The notes under the pieces were generated by a model. That model saw only the letters and a program-made list of their open reading frames with translations, made no database searches and was not told the origin of the DNA. Of a stretch of DNA of 64,000 nt, positions 1 to 9,440 are shown in pieces. Source of the stretch: Liolophura sinensis (taxonomy: Eukaryota; Mollusca; Polyplacophora; Chitonida; Chitonidae); assembly GCF_032854445.1 (NCBI RefSeq), contig NC_088302.1, forward strand, positions 40,986,191 through 41,050,190, read 5' to 3'. The stretch's first letter is position 1, and every line of letters starts with the position of its first letter. The translations under genes and the position numbers were made by a program.

Positions 1-731
1 TTTTTTTGGTCTGATCAGACTTCTAGAGAAAGTTGCAGCATGTATATACATATCAAAATAGGACAGCTTTCCCCTTGGATGGTACATATGCAACATTTAT
101 GATTTTCATGATTTTTATCAGTTTTATAGATTAGAACTTTGATGGACACTAAAACTGTAACTTACATGTATCCTTATTAAATAGTGTCCTTTAAAACATA
201 CAAGTACATACATGTAGTAACATAGCTGCATTAAAAGATAACTCAATAAGTGTTCCTGCATTAAAGAGGCGTAAATCTGTATTTGTTTTTCTAATTAGAA
301 TTTCTGTTTTTTACCAAGAATAGGTCAAATTTTGCCTGTTGATAAGCACTGAACAACCATCTGTGCTATTTCTAGTGGTAAAATCATTCTAGTGTTTGAA
401 AAAGTTATAATGCGACCCACTATACAAAGTTTAGCAACTTTATTATAGATTTTAAACATGTGATCAGAAAAGGCTGATATTTTGCTGGAAGTAATTATTT
501 TGGCTAGACTAATACCAAAACTTTGATGGATTTGTGGTGATTTTTTTGCCCAAAGACCCTTGTTTGACCCAGGCTTTTAATTTTATGGTTTTCTGAGTTT
601 GTCCTTTTGTTGAGTACATGGCAACATTACTTGCTTTACATCATGTACACTGAGACACAGTTTGTTTACATGATGCTAGTTTTTGCAGTACAGTACATAT
701 GTACTTAATCTGTTGTTTTGATACATTGCAG
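1..731 (+). other. Intron of the BTBD-family gene (partial)
   Basis: AT-rich sequence upstream of the first visible exon. I see no exon or recognisable repeat in it. Confidence 0.6.
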
Positions 732-878
732 ATAATTCACAGTGATACTGGTAAAGTGATGGGCCAGAATGACACTAGCTTTCAATGCGATGGCTCTAAT
801 TCCACTTTCCGTGTGATGTTCAAAGAGCCTGTGGAAATCATGCCAAATACAAGTTACACAGCCTGCTCTACCTTGAAG
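732..878 (+). CDS. BTBD1/2/3/6: BTBD-family exon, first half of the visible PHR segment
   Basis: The acceptor is TTGCAG at 726-731 and the donor is AAG|GTTTGT at 879. The exon has 147 nt (49 codons) in phase 0. The open frame runs on into the intron, which is only read-through and not coding. Confidence 0.88.
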
Positions 879-1641
879 GTTTGTATTTTGTCCTGTGAAA
901 TATATTATCTTAATATTAACATACTGTTGTCTTCTCTTCCACCTGAGCAATCTGTTACCCTCCACCATTAGACACGGCTGCTGTCGTACAAGAGAAAAGG
1001 TCTTTAGTATGATGTTAAACATCAGTCAAATTGAATTGAATGTTCTCTTCCATCTAATTACAATTCTTCCTTTTATGAAATGGGACTCTTTCTGGCTCTG
1101 GTGGTGAAAGTGCTGACCTACTGCAATTGTTTATTCCTTGACCAGTACGGTGGCATATTTGAAGCAGTCTCTTGTATGTTGGTCAAGCTGTGCTTTTAAG
1201 TCAGGAGGTTTGTCAACTGGTGAAGCGTGGTTGCTTACACTAGACACTCTGTTTTTCTTCACCCATGAACCTTACTGGTGTCATATATGTGTAAAATTTG
1301 GCGTTACATAAATAAATCCGGCACTGAAACAAAACACAAAACAAGACACATATTATTTATGCAAAGGTGAAATGTCAGTCTTCTGGTCAATGAGACTGGC
1401 CACAAGGTGTCATGGTGATATGGCTGAAACATAACTGGAAGTGGCATAAAATGTTTTTTTTTTCACTAAATCTGTTTTGCAGGGTCCTGACTCCTATTAC
1501 GGCTCCAAAGGGCTACGAAAGGTTACCCACGAGTCAGTCTCCAGTGGGAAGGTGACATTTCAGTTCACATATGCCGCAGGCAACAACAACGGTACATCCG
1601 TAGAGGACGGACAAATCCCAGAAATTATATTCTACACCTAG
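732..1641 (+). CDS. BTBD1/2/3/6: BTB-PHR domain protein, BTBD1/2/3/6 family, C-terminal part (two exons)
   Basis: Exons 732-878 and 1483-1641 join in phase 0 and encode the last 101 residues of a BTB-BACK-PHR protein. Seen: the first exon reads [19 protein letters not shown], then [15 protein letters not shown] and YTACSTLK. The second reads [18 protein letters not shown], then [20 protein letters not shown] and TAG. Family knowledge: this is the C-terminal half of the PHR beta-sandwich, and the GNNNGTS(V/I)EDGQIPE ending is characteristic of BTBD1, 2, 3 and 6. These are adaptors for Cullin-3 ubiquitin ligases. The wording recalls BTBD1/2 more than 3/6, but I cannot settle the paralogue. The BTB and BACK exons lie left of the window. 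The gene is tail to tail with the WD40 gene. Confidence 0.9.
879..1482 (+). other. BTBD-family intron with two decayed SINE tails
   Basis: Positions 955-1035 resemble the shared SINE 3' tail (CTCCACCATTAGACACGGCT, then a ...GATGTTAAACATCAGTCAA end). Positions about 1100-1318 resemble a second, more decayed copy ending GGCGTTACATAAATAAAT. Both are in plus orientation. Confidence 0.5.
1483..1641 (+). CDS. BTBD1/2/3/6: BTBD-family terminal coding exon
   Basis: The acceptor is TTTTGCAG before GGTCCTGAC. The exon has 53 codons ending in TAG at 1639-1641. It carries the invariant PHR ending [15 protein letters not shown]. It is too short and too late in frame to appear as an ATG-started ORF. Confidence 0.92.
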   Translation, partial: GPDSYYGSKGLRKVTHESVSSGKVTFQFTYAAGNNNGTSVEDGQIPEIIFYT

Positions 1642-2451
1642 TCATAGAGCCTATCCAAAGAAATTACTAATAGTATTAGAATAGGGCTTTGTTTTGTTAA
1701 TGTGCAACGGTGAAGAACAAATCGTAGAGAGAAAGTAAAGTATTGGTGACAATGTTAATGCAAAATAATGCTCAACTTTTGTTTTCATTAATTCTGTTAC
1801 AGATCAGTTGTCTAGTCATGAGAGTATTGTTTGTTTGTAGAATCCATGTCACTGTTGTGGTAACATTTTTCTTAACATCTTTATAAAGTGGACAATTGTG
1901 TTTGTTGTGCCCATTAATCTGGCCTCAATGTTGTATTATTGCTATTGTGTTTTGACCTCTGAACCCATCTGTGAATGGACCAGACAGGAAAAAAACTGTA
2001 TATGAAATAACAAAAAAGAGATATTGTGTTTATGTGAGATAATTATTTATTGAAGTACATGTATATACCAAATGTGTGTGCGGCAAAGTATCAAAAACAA
2101 TGTACTGATACCGTAGAATGGAATTTACACAGCCTATTTTGTTCTCTGAGGTGTGAATGTTTAAGTGATGGTCAGTAAGCTTACACAAATTTCTACAGAC
2201 TGTAAAAGTCTTGAAAAATAGCCAGAGGCATCCTGTATTGAGAGCATCTATGAACAAGTGAATCAGGATTTTGTTGATAAAAGCAACATAAGATTCCTTT
2301 TAGTATTAAAATAGGACTGTATGAGCAGGCAGTACAATCTTCCTGAAATACAACATACATGTAGTTTTAATACGTGATGAACAGTATTGCCATTTGCCTA
2401 TATTTGATATGACAAGCCTGCCCTTGTTGATTCTCCCTGCTCAGAATTTTA

Positions 2452-2457
2452 AATAAA
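2452..2457 (+). terminator. Candidate proximal poly(A) signal, BTBD-family gene
   Basis: AATAAA in plus orientation, about 0.8 kb past the stop codon. Use is inferred. Confidence 0.3.
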
Positions 2458-3953
2458 CAAAAAAGAAGTATAACTTAACTAAAAATAACTTGATAGCAAA
2501 CTTTTCTCATTTTTTATTAGCCTTGATGTTTTTGAACTAACAGGTTGATGTTTTTTTGCACTAACAAGTTGATGCTTTCAAGTTTATGTCGTGCTGGGAT
2601 ACATGTAAAACCCAGGTCAGCAGTGTCTGTCGTGACTGTCTTCTATTTAATATTTGCGGTGTATTAAAGAGGCAGCAGTCTATCCTAAACAGGTATTTAG
2701 GAGGGGACCTTGTCCTCAGTGTATGTCCTGTTATTTTTGACAGATTGTACACACACATGCTTTAACCAGGAAAGGTTATGCTGGCAGTAACTTGCCTGGT
2801 AGTGTTGTTGAAGCATTTCTTGAATGTTTTAATTTTATATAATTGTAAACTTTACGCCGTGCTATTGCCCTACTGTTAAAGTGGGCGTGTATTTGTAGGT
2901 CTGAGTGTATGTACGCTGTTTGTATACATAAGCATTTGTATGCATTGATGCACTGGTGTACCTGTCTCTGCTACTCAAAGTGTTTATTTATGAGAACTGT
3001 TCTAATCTCAGACATACATTTACCATGTGATTGAGGAACAAGTTGAACATGTTCTGTCTGGTATGATGGTTAACAAAATCTTGGGCTGCTTACAACATTG
3101 AAATCAATGGGTATCCAGTCAGCCTGTAGAAAACTTGTCCCATGTCATTTACAGAGATGAAAATTTGTGGTCTTTGTCCAAAATTTTAAAACGTACTAAA
3201 AATGTAGAACATTAACTAAATTTTGTTAATGGATTGGTGTATGTCAAGCGAACTATTGTCCTCCTTGCTTTATGATTTTTGACCTTGTAATGTAGAATGT
3301 TCTGGATTTACAAAACACAAATCAGTGCTTCAGCCTAGTCAGTAAAGGAAAAGGTAAATGCAAGATGATGGTCAGGTCATGTCACACAGGGAAGTCACTC
3401 TGTCATTACAATATTTGGACTCGTGAATGGTGTGGTGCATATATGTTCATGACATAGTCCTTTAATGTGTTACTAATTCATGCCTGTTCTGAGTGGTGGA
3501 GTTTGTGAACAGACATACATGTATGCCTATAGCCAGAGAAGACTTTAAGTCAGTAAATCATAAGCAACTGGTATATCAATTTTATATTACATGAAAAAGC
3601 TCTGGATTTGTGGAACACCTAGGGTTTGTGCTATTTTCTCACTTTATCTCATATGTGCAAATTCCACGAATGAAGAATTCACATATGCCCTATAGCAGAT
3701 AGGATCTGGTGGTCACCAAAGAAAACTGACAACCTTTCTGGTCAGGTCTGCTACGGGTAAGGAATGTAACCTTAAATGATGAGCATGCAGTTGAACGAGC
3801 CAGAGAGAAGGTATGGGCCGTTTCTGAGGTCTGTGATAGTCTAAGTGTTTAGGCCAGTGTTGTCATGATCATGTGCAATATGTTGTTTGTCCTAGAAGCT
3901 GTGACATCAAGTCTTGTATTGGCTGGCATTTTGTGATTTTGGACAAAACTGTG

Positions 3954-3959
3954 AATAAA
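3954..3959 (+). terminator. Candidate distal poly(A) signal, BTBD-family gene
   Basis: AATAAA in plus orientation, about 40 nt from an oppositely oriented AATAAA at 3998-4003. This is consistent with two convergent genes ending next to each other. Confidence 0.4.
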
Positions 3960-3997
3960 CAAGTGAACCCTAATTCTGGTAATGTTTAAATTTTCAT

Positions 3998-4003
3998 TTT
4001 ATT
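3998..4003 (-). terminator. Candidate poly(A) signal of the WD40 gene
   Basis: TTTATT on the plus strand reads AATAAA on the minus strand, about 560 nt past the WD40 gene stop. If used, the SINE at 4114-4356 sits antisense in that gene's 3' UTR. Confidence 0.4.
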
Positions 4004-4113
4004 GCATTAAATTCATTAAAGCAGCCAAGTAAAGAGGTTGTACAGGTAATACAGGTGTTGCTCTCCATATGCATCATTGTGTCTATTGATTTCGGTGTGC
4101 TTTGTGTAAAATA

Positions 4114-4356
4114 GGGGGGCCTCCGTGGCACAGTTAGCGCGCTAGCGCAGCATAATGACCCAGGAGTCTCTCACCAATGTGGTCACTATGAGTTCAAGTC
4201 CAGCTCATGCTTGCTTCCTCTCCGGCCGTACGTGGGAAGGTCTGTCGGCAACCTGCGGATGGTTGTGGGTTTCCCTGGGCTACGCCCGGTTTCCACCCAC
4301 CATAATGCTGGCCGCCGTTGTATATGTGAAATATTCTTGCGTGCGGTAAATAAAAC
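4114..4356 (+). mobile_element. tRNA-derived SINE (family A), near full length
   Basis: It starts with a tRNA-like head (GGGCCTCCGTGGCACAGTTA, then GAGTTCAAGTCC as B box). A central part follows (CTCCGGCCGTACGTGGGAAG), then the tail CCACCATAATGCTGGC and GAAATATTCTTGCGTG, ending AAATAAAA. It is the best reference copy in the window. Confidence 0.85.
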
Positions 4357-4566
4357 GGGAGGGGTGAAATATTGTAGTGTATGTGGTGAAGATATTTGGT
4401 TCCTTCTCTACATTCTACCTTCTCAAAAAAAATTTTGTATCACAGTCAAGCGCAGCCTAATTAAAACCACTGCCACATTCTAGATACCTGACAAGCTTGA
4501 CACAAAGACATTAGGATCTGGTGCTGTAAGATCTGGATTTGAACTTGCAATTTGGGTATACTTGAT

Positions 4567-5552
4567 CTATGTGGGGGACAGAAGGTAGTTGATTACACTG
4601 TTGGGTAGAGGTAGCATCTTAATGTTTGTTACAATGCAGCACTGCTGGATCTTTAGTTTACAAAGATAACGCAGGTCCATTTTAATGGGCAGCTGCCAAA
4701 TTCTAACTTGCCCATCCGTGCTGCTTATAGCCAGATGTTCACCTGACCTGTCAAAACTCATCCTTATCACAACAGGTAGGCGTCCACTGCAGGCTTGTAC
4801 CTGAATTCCGGGACACTTAGTCTCTCCTCCAAGTGTCATGGTAACTTGTCGGCTGTAAGGGCAAAATAAACGAATGGTAAAGTCTGAGATTGCAATGGCA
4901 AGGCAGTCTCCATTTGGACTGTACTTGACACAATCGACAGTCTCTGCATCAATGTGAAGGTCTTCCTCATGCAGTACCTTGCAGGTGTCGATGTCTATCA
5001 GGAATATATGACCGTTGTTCCCTCCTGCTGCTATAAAACTGTGTCCAGATGTTGGGTCAAAGTCGTAGCTCCTTTCATTTGAAAGACTGACACCTGAGTC
5101 GACACCTGGGAACAGCTGACTGTGCAGCGATAGATCCCGTTTGTTCACGGTGAACAGAATACCTTCAGAGTGTGATAGGGCAATCAGGGAGCTGTCTGGG
5201 GAAAAGTGACACTCCACCTGCTCTGTGTAGGACCGCGTACCTGTGAACGAGGGACACACATTGTGACAAACTGTGGTGTTCACCCTCAGTAGTCGTATAT
5301 CAAGTCTGCTAATTTCCAGCTCAAAGTGACACTGTATGCGATACAATACAGCTAAGTACACACCATCGGGTGAGAAGGTGCAGTATTTGTAACTGACAGG
5401 CCTGATAGCATCGTCTTTTATGTAACGGTCATTGTTATATGTGTCTACGACTCTGACGCAGCCTCTGCCCACAAAGCCAAGGTATTTCCCATCAGGATGT
5501 AACTGTATTTTCGGACGAGATGTTGTTGTGGTCCCCTTCAGCACGCCACAGC
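4567..5552 (-). CDS. WD40-SOCS gene, terminal exon
   Basis: Minus-strand acceptor TTTCACAG precedes GCTGTGGCGTGC. The first two bases complete a Cys codon begun in the exon at 6965. The exon encodes 327 residues with most WD40 blades and the SOCS-like end, stopping at TAG (4569-4567). A GTG near the exon start is not an initiator, since the frame continues upstream through a splice. Confidence 0.85.
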
Positions 5553-7962
5553 CTGTGAAAGAAGCAATATGCTACATGTACGTTCACTGCACATTTTGAC
5601 AGGCAATAACGGTATCACACTAAATAACTGCAGGGTGCAGCCATGGCATTTATTATTATTCCACACTTTTATTTTTCCTCTAAACTAACAAAATGTTTGG
5701 TCAAAATATATTTTTGTAGCTATATGTGGTTTTAAACAGCAGAATCCTCAAGAACAAAATAAGTTCACTGCACATGTCTAATGATTTATTTATTTGATTG
5801 GTGTTTTACGGGGTACTCAAGAATATTTCACTTACACGACGGCGGCCAGCAAAGCCCAGGGAAAACCCACAACCATCCGCAGGTTGCTGGTAGACCTTTC
5901 CACGTTCGGCCGGAGAGGAAGCCAGCATGAACTGGACTTCAACTCCCAGTGACCACATTGGGGAGAGGCTCCTGGGTCATTTTGCTGCGCTTGCGTGCTA
6001 ACCAACTGAGCCATGGGGGCCGCCTCTAATAATGAACATCTGACAATATTCATATAAGTCTCTCCAGATACTTAAAGGAGAGGAAAACATAAAAATGATG
6101 CCAAAATCAGATGAAAAAGCACCAAGACTTATTTGCAAATATGGTCTTTAAAATTTCTTTTTTTTTTTTTAATTTTTTTTCTGCACACAAGGGCATTTGA
6201 ACACATATTTGTAAGTGTGAGTGTTTGGGACCACATTCTGGTATTTATCATTGTTGCACAATCCTGTTTTAAATAATGATATGATGCAAGTCTAATACAT
6301 TTATTTGAATGTAAATTTGTTTTTATATCCAGTCATATGCATTTACTCTGAATTATGATAATAGTTTAACAACATAATAGAATATATTAAAAAGTAAATC
6401 TGATAAAAATCCAGATTTAAAACATTTTTTAGCTGAAAAGACTAAATTCTAGTGCAAACACATTTATCAAACATGTGTTACGTCCTCATTTATAACACTA
6501 TTACACAAAAACTATATGTATCAAAAGGTGGTCCCAAATACCCATCATATTAAAAATTATTTTCAAGTGTCTTTTTCTCTTCAAAGAAAATCTGAAAAAA
6601 ATATTAAAGACCACATCTACGACTAGTTTTTCGCACCCTTTCATCTGAACTTATTTTTTATGTTTTCTCCATGTTTAATAAGTTCAACTACAAAGTATAA
6701 CTTCAGATGCAAGTTGAAAATGTAATTTATAAGATTTTGAAGACAAAAATGAAGTGTGCAGGTGGAACACACATGAATTTCACAGACAATAGAAAATAAC
6801 CTGTCCAGATTAGAGAATGTTCCTCTAATATACCAAACGTGCAATATGTCTGTCAAATTTGTTAAGGATTCGGGGCACATAACAACCAATACTATATGTA
6901 TACCTAAAAATACCAAAATTACATACATCTACATATAAACAGTAGAGAATGTATGAAGTCTTACAGAGTTCATCTTGGCTGATCTGCCAGTGTGTGATAA
7001 GCCCTGCCCTGACCCCTTTACACTGGACCCAGGTGAGACCTGTCCTAAGGCTGTACGCCCCTGCGCTTACCACAAGCTGACTGCTGTCATAAGGCACAAA
7101 CTGACAGTCCACCCACCAGTACGGACTCACCTCATCACACGGCTCACCTGTAAACACAGAAAGCTAACAAGTTTGAATTTGCAATAGCCCCATAGACTGA
7201 GGAGCAAGATATCCAGTGCACCATTATCAACTACTAAAAATAGAGGCAAAGCACTGGCACAAAGATTGAAAGATTCTGTTCATATCAGTTATCCAAGAGA
7301 TTTGAGATTATTTGTGATACTGCTCATTTCAGAATAAAGGTCAGTTTTTCTCTCCTTCAGACTAATGTGAGGAAACTAGTGGATATAGCTAAGTATGAAA
7401 GTTAGAACAATGACAAAGATCTAATTAAAATTTATGCAACAAACGTCTGTAAAGGCCTACATAAAAATGCAATTTCAACATTACCCAATTCTTTAGGATA
7501 AGCAGAAAATTCCAGGACCACTTCTCCTGGTATGCCCTGCCTTTTACGTGGAAACAACTTGACTTTATTCCTGGAATTAACTGTCCTGACGGGGATATCT
7601 TTAGGATCCCATGCCAGAGATACTGGTATTCCCATTTTGGCTTGGCACAGCTTATTCAGTCCGTGAGAAACACTTTACAAGAAGAAGTGGTCACATGATG
7701 GAATATCATGCACAAAACAGCTACGGATGCCAGGCTCAATTCCTACATCAGTGATACCCCAGATCCAGAGCAGATGTGAGCCTATATGCGTGTCACGAGC
7801 TATAACTACTGTACTGAATACATCTTCATCTGTATAATATATGCTGTCAATCACCCTGGAATGCAAAAAAAGAGAATGTTGAGCTAAGTAGATGAATACA
7901 ATGCATAAATATAATACTGTAAAACTTGATAAAACTGTGCAGATTATTTGTCCTCACCTCAT
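4567..7962 (-). CDS. WD40-repeat protein with a C-terminal SOCS-box-like motif
   Basis: The minus-strand model is 7962-7958, 7855-7485, 7147-6965 and 5552-4567. All junctions have GT-AG borders and matching phase, giving 514 codons plus stop. WD40 blades are visible: CTFSPDGVYLAVL, CHFSPDSSLIALSHSEG, FIAAGGNNGHIFLIDID, VKYSPNGDCLAIAISDFTIR and MSFDRSGEHLAISSTDGQ followed by VRIWQL. The end, LRYLCKLKIQQC then MLPLPNSVINYLL, fits a SOCS box, which recruits Elongin B/C and Cullin-5. WSB1/2 have this layout at about 420 residues, but the N-terminal part does not look like WSB, so I give no name. Codon 62 of the long model is TAA (7677-7675). Starting after it, at ATG 7635-7633, gives an intact 439-residue protein. 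Confidence 0.75.
5784..6025 (-). mobile_element. tRNA-derived SINE (family A), near full length
   Basis: The reverse complement shows the whole family A order, from the GGCGGCCCCCATGGCTCAGT head to the AAACACCAATCAAATAAATA tail. It lies in the same sense as the WD40 gene, within an intron. Confidence 0.85.
6072..6678. mobile_element. MITE-like element with inverted ends and TTAA flanks (copy 1)
   Basis: The left end is TTAA then AGGAGAGGAAAACATAAAAA. The right end reversed reads GGAGAAAACATAAAAAATAA. Inverted similarity runs about 80 nt on each side, both arms reaching ATGTGGTCTTTAA or ATATGGTCTTTAA. TTAA occurs at both borders. A second copy lies at 57411-57869. There is no ORF, so it would be non-autonomous. 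TTAA targets are known for piggyBac and Kolobok elements; which group this belongs to is open. Confidence 0.7.
6965..7147 (-). CDS. WD40-SOCS gene, internal exon
   Basis: The minus-strand acceptor is TGTTTACAG and the donor is CTCT|GTAAGAC. The 183-nt exon is GT + 60 codons + T, matching both neighbours. It encodes EPCDEVSPYWWVDCQFVPYD, then SAGAYSLRTGLTWVQ and ITHWQISQDEL, a WD40-blade-like stretch. Confidence 0.75.
7148..7484 (-). other. WD40-SOCS gene short intron
   Basis: 337 nt, AT-rich. I see nothing else in it. Confidence 0.7.
7485..7855 (-). CDS. WD40-SOCS gene exon interrupted by an in-frame TAA
   Basis: Minus-strand acceptor TGCATTCCAG, donor TTGG|GTAATG; 371 nt. It reads VIDSIYYTDEDVFSTVVIAR, then GSHLLWIWGI and HDIPSCDHFFL. 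TAA follows at 7677-7675, and then, in the same frame, SVSHGLNKLCQAKMGIPVSL, AWDPKDIPVRTV and EVVLEFSAYPKELG. The frame is otherwise open throughout. I found no frame-keeping short intron that removes only the TAA. One that loses more (GAT|GTAGGA to AATAAG|CTG) keeps frame and is possible. Confidence 0.65.
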
Positions 7963-8003
7963 GGTACTATCAGGATGTCTCAAACTATTAGTTGTAGAGA
8001 CGG
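7958..8003 (-). CDS. WD40-SOCS gene small upstream exon with likely start codon
   Basis: Minus-strand acceptor ACTTTCAG and donor ATGAG|GTGAGG give a 46-nt exon. Its last 5 nt are ATG AG, in the strong context ACCATGAGG, giving MRVIDSIYYTDEDV. If spliced to the upstream candidate exon ending AAAATAAG, a TAA lies in frame before this ATG, so it would be the true start. Without that, the frame would stay open (NSLRHPDSTMRV). Confidence 0.5.
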
Positions 8004-9392
8004 CTGAAAGTTTGATAAATTAGGGTATGTAGTCACTCAAAGGTGAAAAATTTTGCAGCCAATTTGTGGTCAATCATTGAACATGATGATTTAGAATGAA
8101 AGTTGGTCGAATGCTACTGGTTTTTTACTCTCCATCCACATCTTGAGCAATAATATTCCTAAATCTTGATTATGAGCCACGCCAAATCACAGAAAAAATG
8201 AAATTCAGATAAAATATTTTCAAACACTTAAAATATGCTGCAATAACAATTGAACTATTCGAAAGTATTAACAGGAGTCTCATAACAACCAACATTTGAT
8301 GAAGTACCCGGTAGGTAAATTTAATTTGCTGAATGATGGTCGCCTAGACCTATGCCACGGCTAAGCTAGCCCAAAGCTAAGCTGGACGTTCCTACCGTAA
8401 CGACCTGCTTCGGTCATATGGACTTCCACGCAGACAATTTCACTAAAAAAAAACAACAAAAAAACGGCTCGAGCCCTACCTTATTTTGCTATCCACCGAT
8501 TCCCTGATACGAACAAACGCCTAAGCCTAATTTCACCCCCATGTCACGGGCAATGTCGAGAGACTGGGGTGTCGGAAGGCGATTAAGATATGAATCTATG
8601 AAGCAGCAACATTAAATGCTACAAACTATTCGAAGGTTAACTGAAATGTACATAACTACGGCAAGCCTGGATTTCGCTGGCCAAACAAGTAGTATGAAGT
8701 GAGAGTTATTCCCATCATTTAATACGCGACAAACGCGCACTTGTTGCTACAACTATCACGACAATATTAACTTTATACACAGAAGAGTTAATGAGGGGAA
8801 CTAACTTACGCTGCAAAGCGTATACAAATTATAACATTAATTTTTAGGATATTTTAACCTTTTAAAACTTCACTTGACATTTAACCTGTTTTCCTTTTCT
8901 TCTTTTTGTTAAATTTTGCATGTATATTTTCAACAAATATGAAAGTTACCAAAAAATGATCAATTTTAGTGATGTCAAGTCACTGTAAATTGTAATATTA
9001 CTTACTTATATTTTTTGGTAAAAAAGTAAAGACGGATCAGTTTATTGTGAAATTTATTGCATGCAATGCTTTTTTACAATTTTAGTCACGGAATAGGAGC
9101 AGTTCTGGAGTCCAGTCCTGACTCCTGTGTGGCCTCAAGGTGAGGAGAGGGACGCGAAGCTGGGTACCATGTATTTCACTTACATCTCAAAACTTTGATG
9201 TACACCCATACCCCCTATACTGTGTAATAGACTTGACCTCAAAGCGGTCACATGATTGACAGGTCATCACACGCAGGACGCCATCTGTTGGGGTTCTCGC
9301 CGAGGGTGCGCCTGAGTCATCTACAACATTATGGAAAACGACTGAAAATTGCTGATAAATCACTGTATTCTGACCCGAAACCCTTAGCAACG
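8004..9392. promoter_or_regulatory. Divergent intergenic region between the WD40-SOCS and zinc-finger genes
   Basis: The two genes start head to head about 1.4 kb apart. Positions 8340-8770 have more CpG than the surroundings, as expected of an invertebrate promoter. Minus-strand donor-like sites sit at about 8474 (AATAAG|GTAGGG) and 8809 (GCAGC|GTAAGTTAG), possible 5' UTR exons. The plus-strand 5' UTR probably lies within 9100-9392. No TATA box is claimed. Confidence 0.4.
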
Positions 9393-9440
9393 ATGGCAGA
9401 AGACCCAAAGAACATGGATCTGGGAGATTTTGAGTCTAAG
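9393..9440 (+). CDS. Zinc-finger gene, first coding exon
   Basis: 16 codons ending TCTAAG|GTAGGT. It joins in phase 0 to GTTGATCAGATGGCGGCC, giving FESKVDQMAAMLNQLQEAG, a short amphipathic helix. The longer ORF upstream in another frame is not used. Confidence 0.75.

Larger units (their letters stand above)
1642..4000 (+). other. Presumed long 3' UTR of the BTBD-family gene
   Basis: AT-rich and without a convincing ORF on either strand; the small minus-strand ORFs here have no protein features. Possible polyadenylation signals lie at 2452 and 3954. The extent of the UTR is inferred only from these signals. Confidence 0.45.
5553..6964 (-). other. WD40-SOCS gene intron holding a SINE and a TTAA-flanked MITE
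   Basis: About 1.4 kb with family A SINE 5784-6025 and the inverted-repeat element 6072-6678. The rest is AT-rich without coding signal. Confidence 0.7.

Noticed and set aside
4155-4483. Two plus-strand ORFs of 64 and 90 residues
   Set aside because: Both are translations of a SINE.
7646-7674. A micro-intron GTAAAG...AATAAG that would remove the TAA in the WD40-SOCS exon
   Set aside because: 28 nt is too short and breaks the frame.
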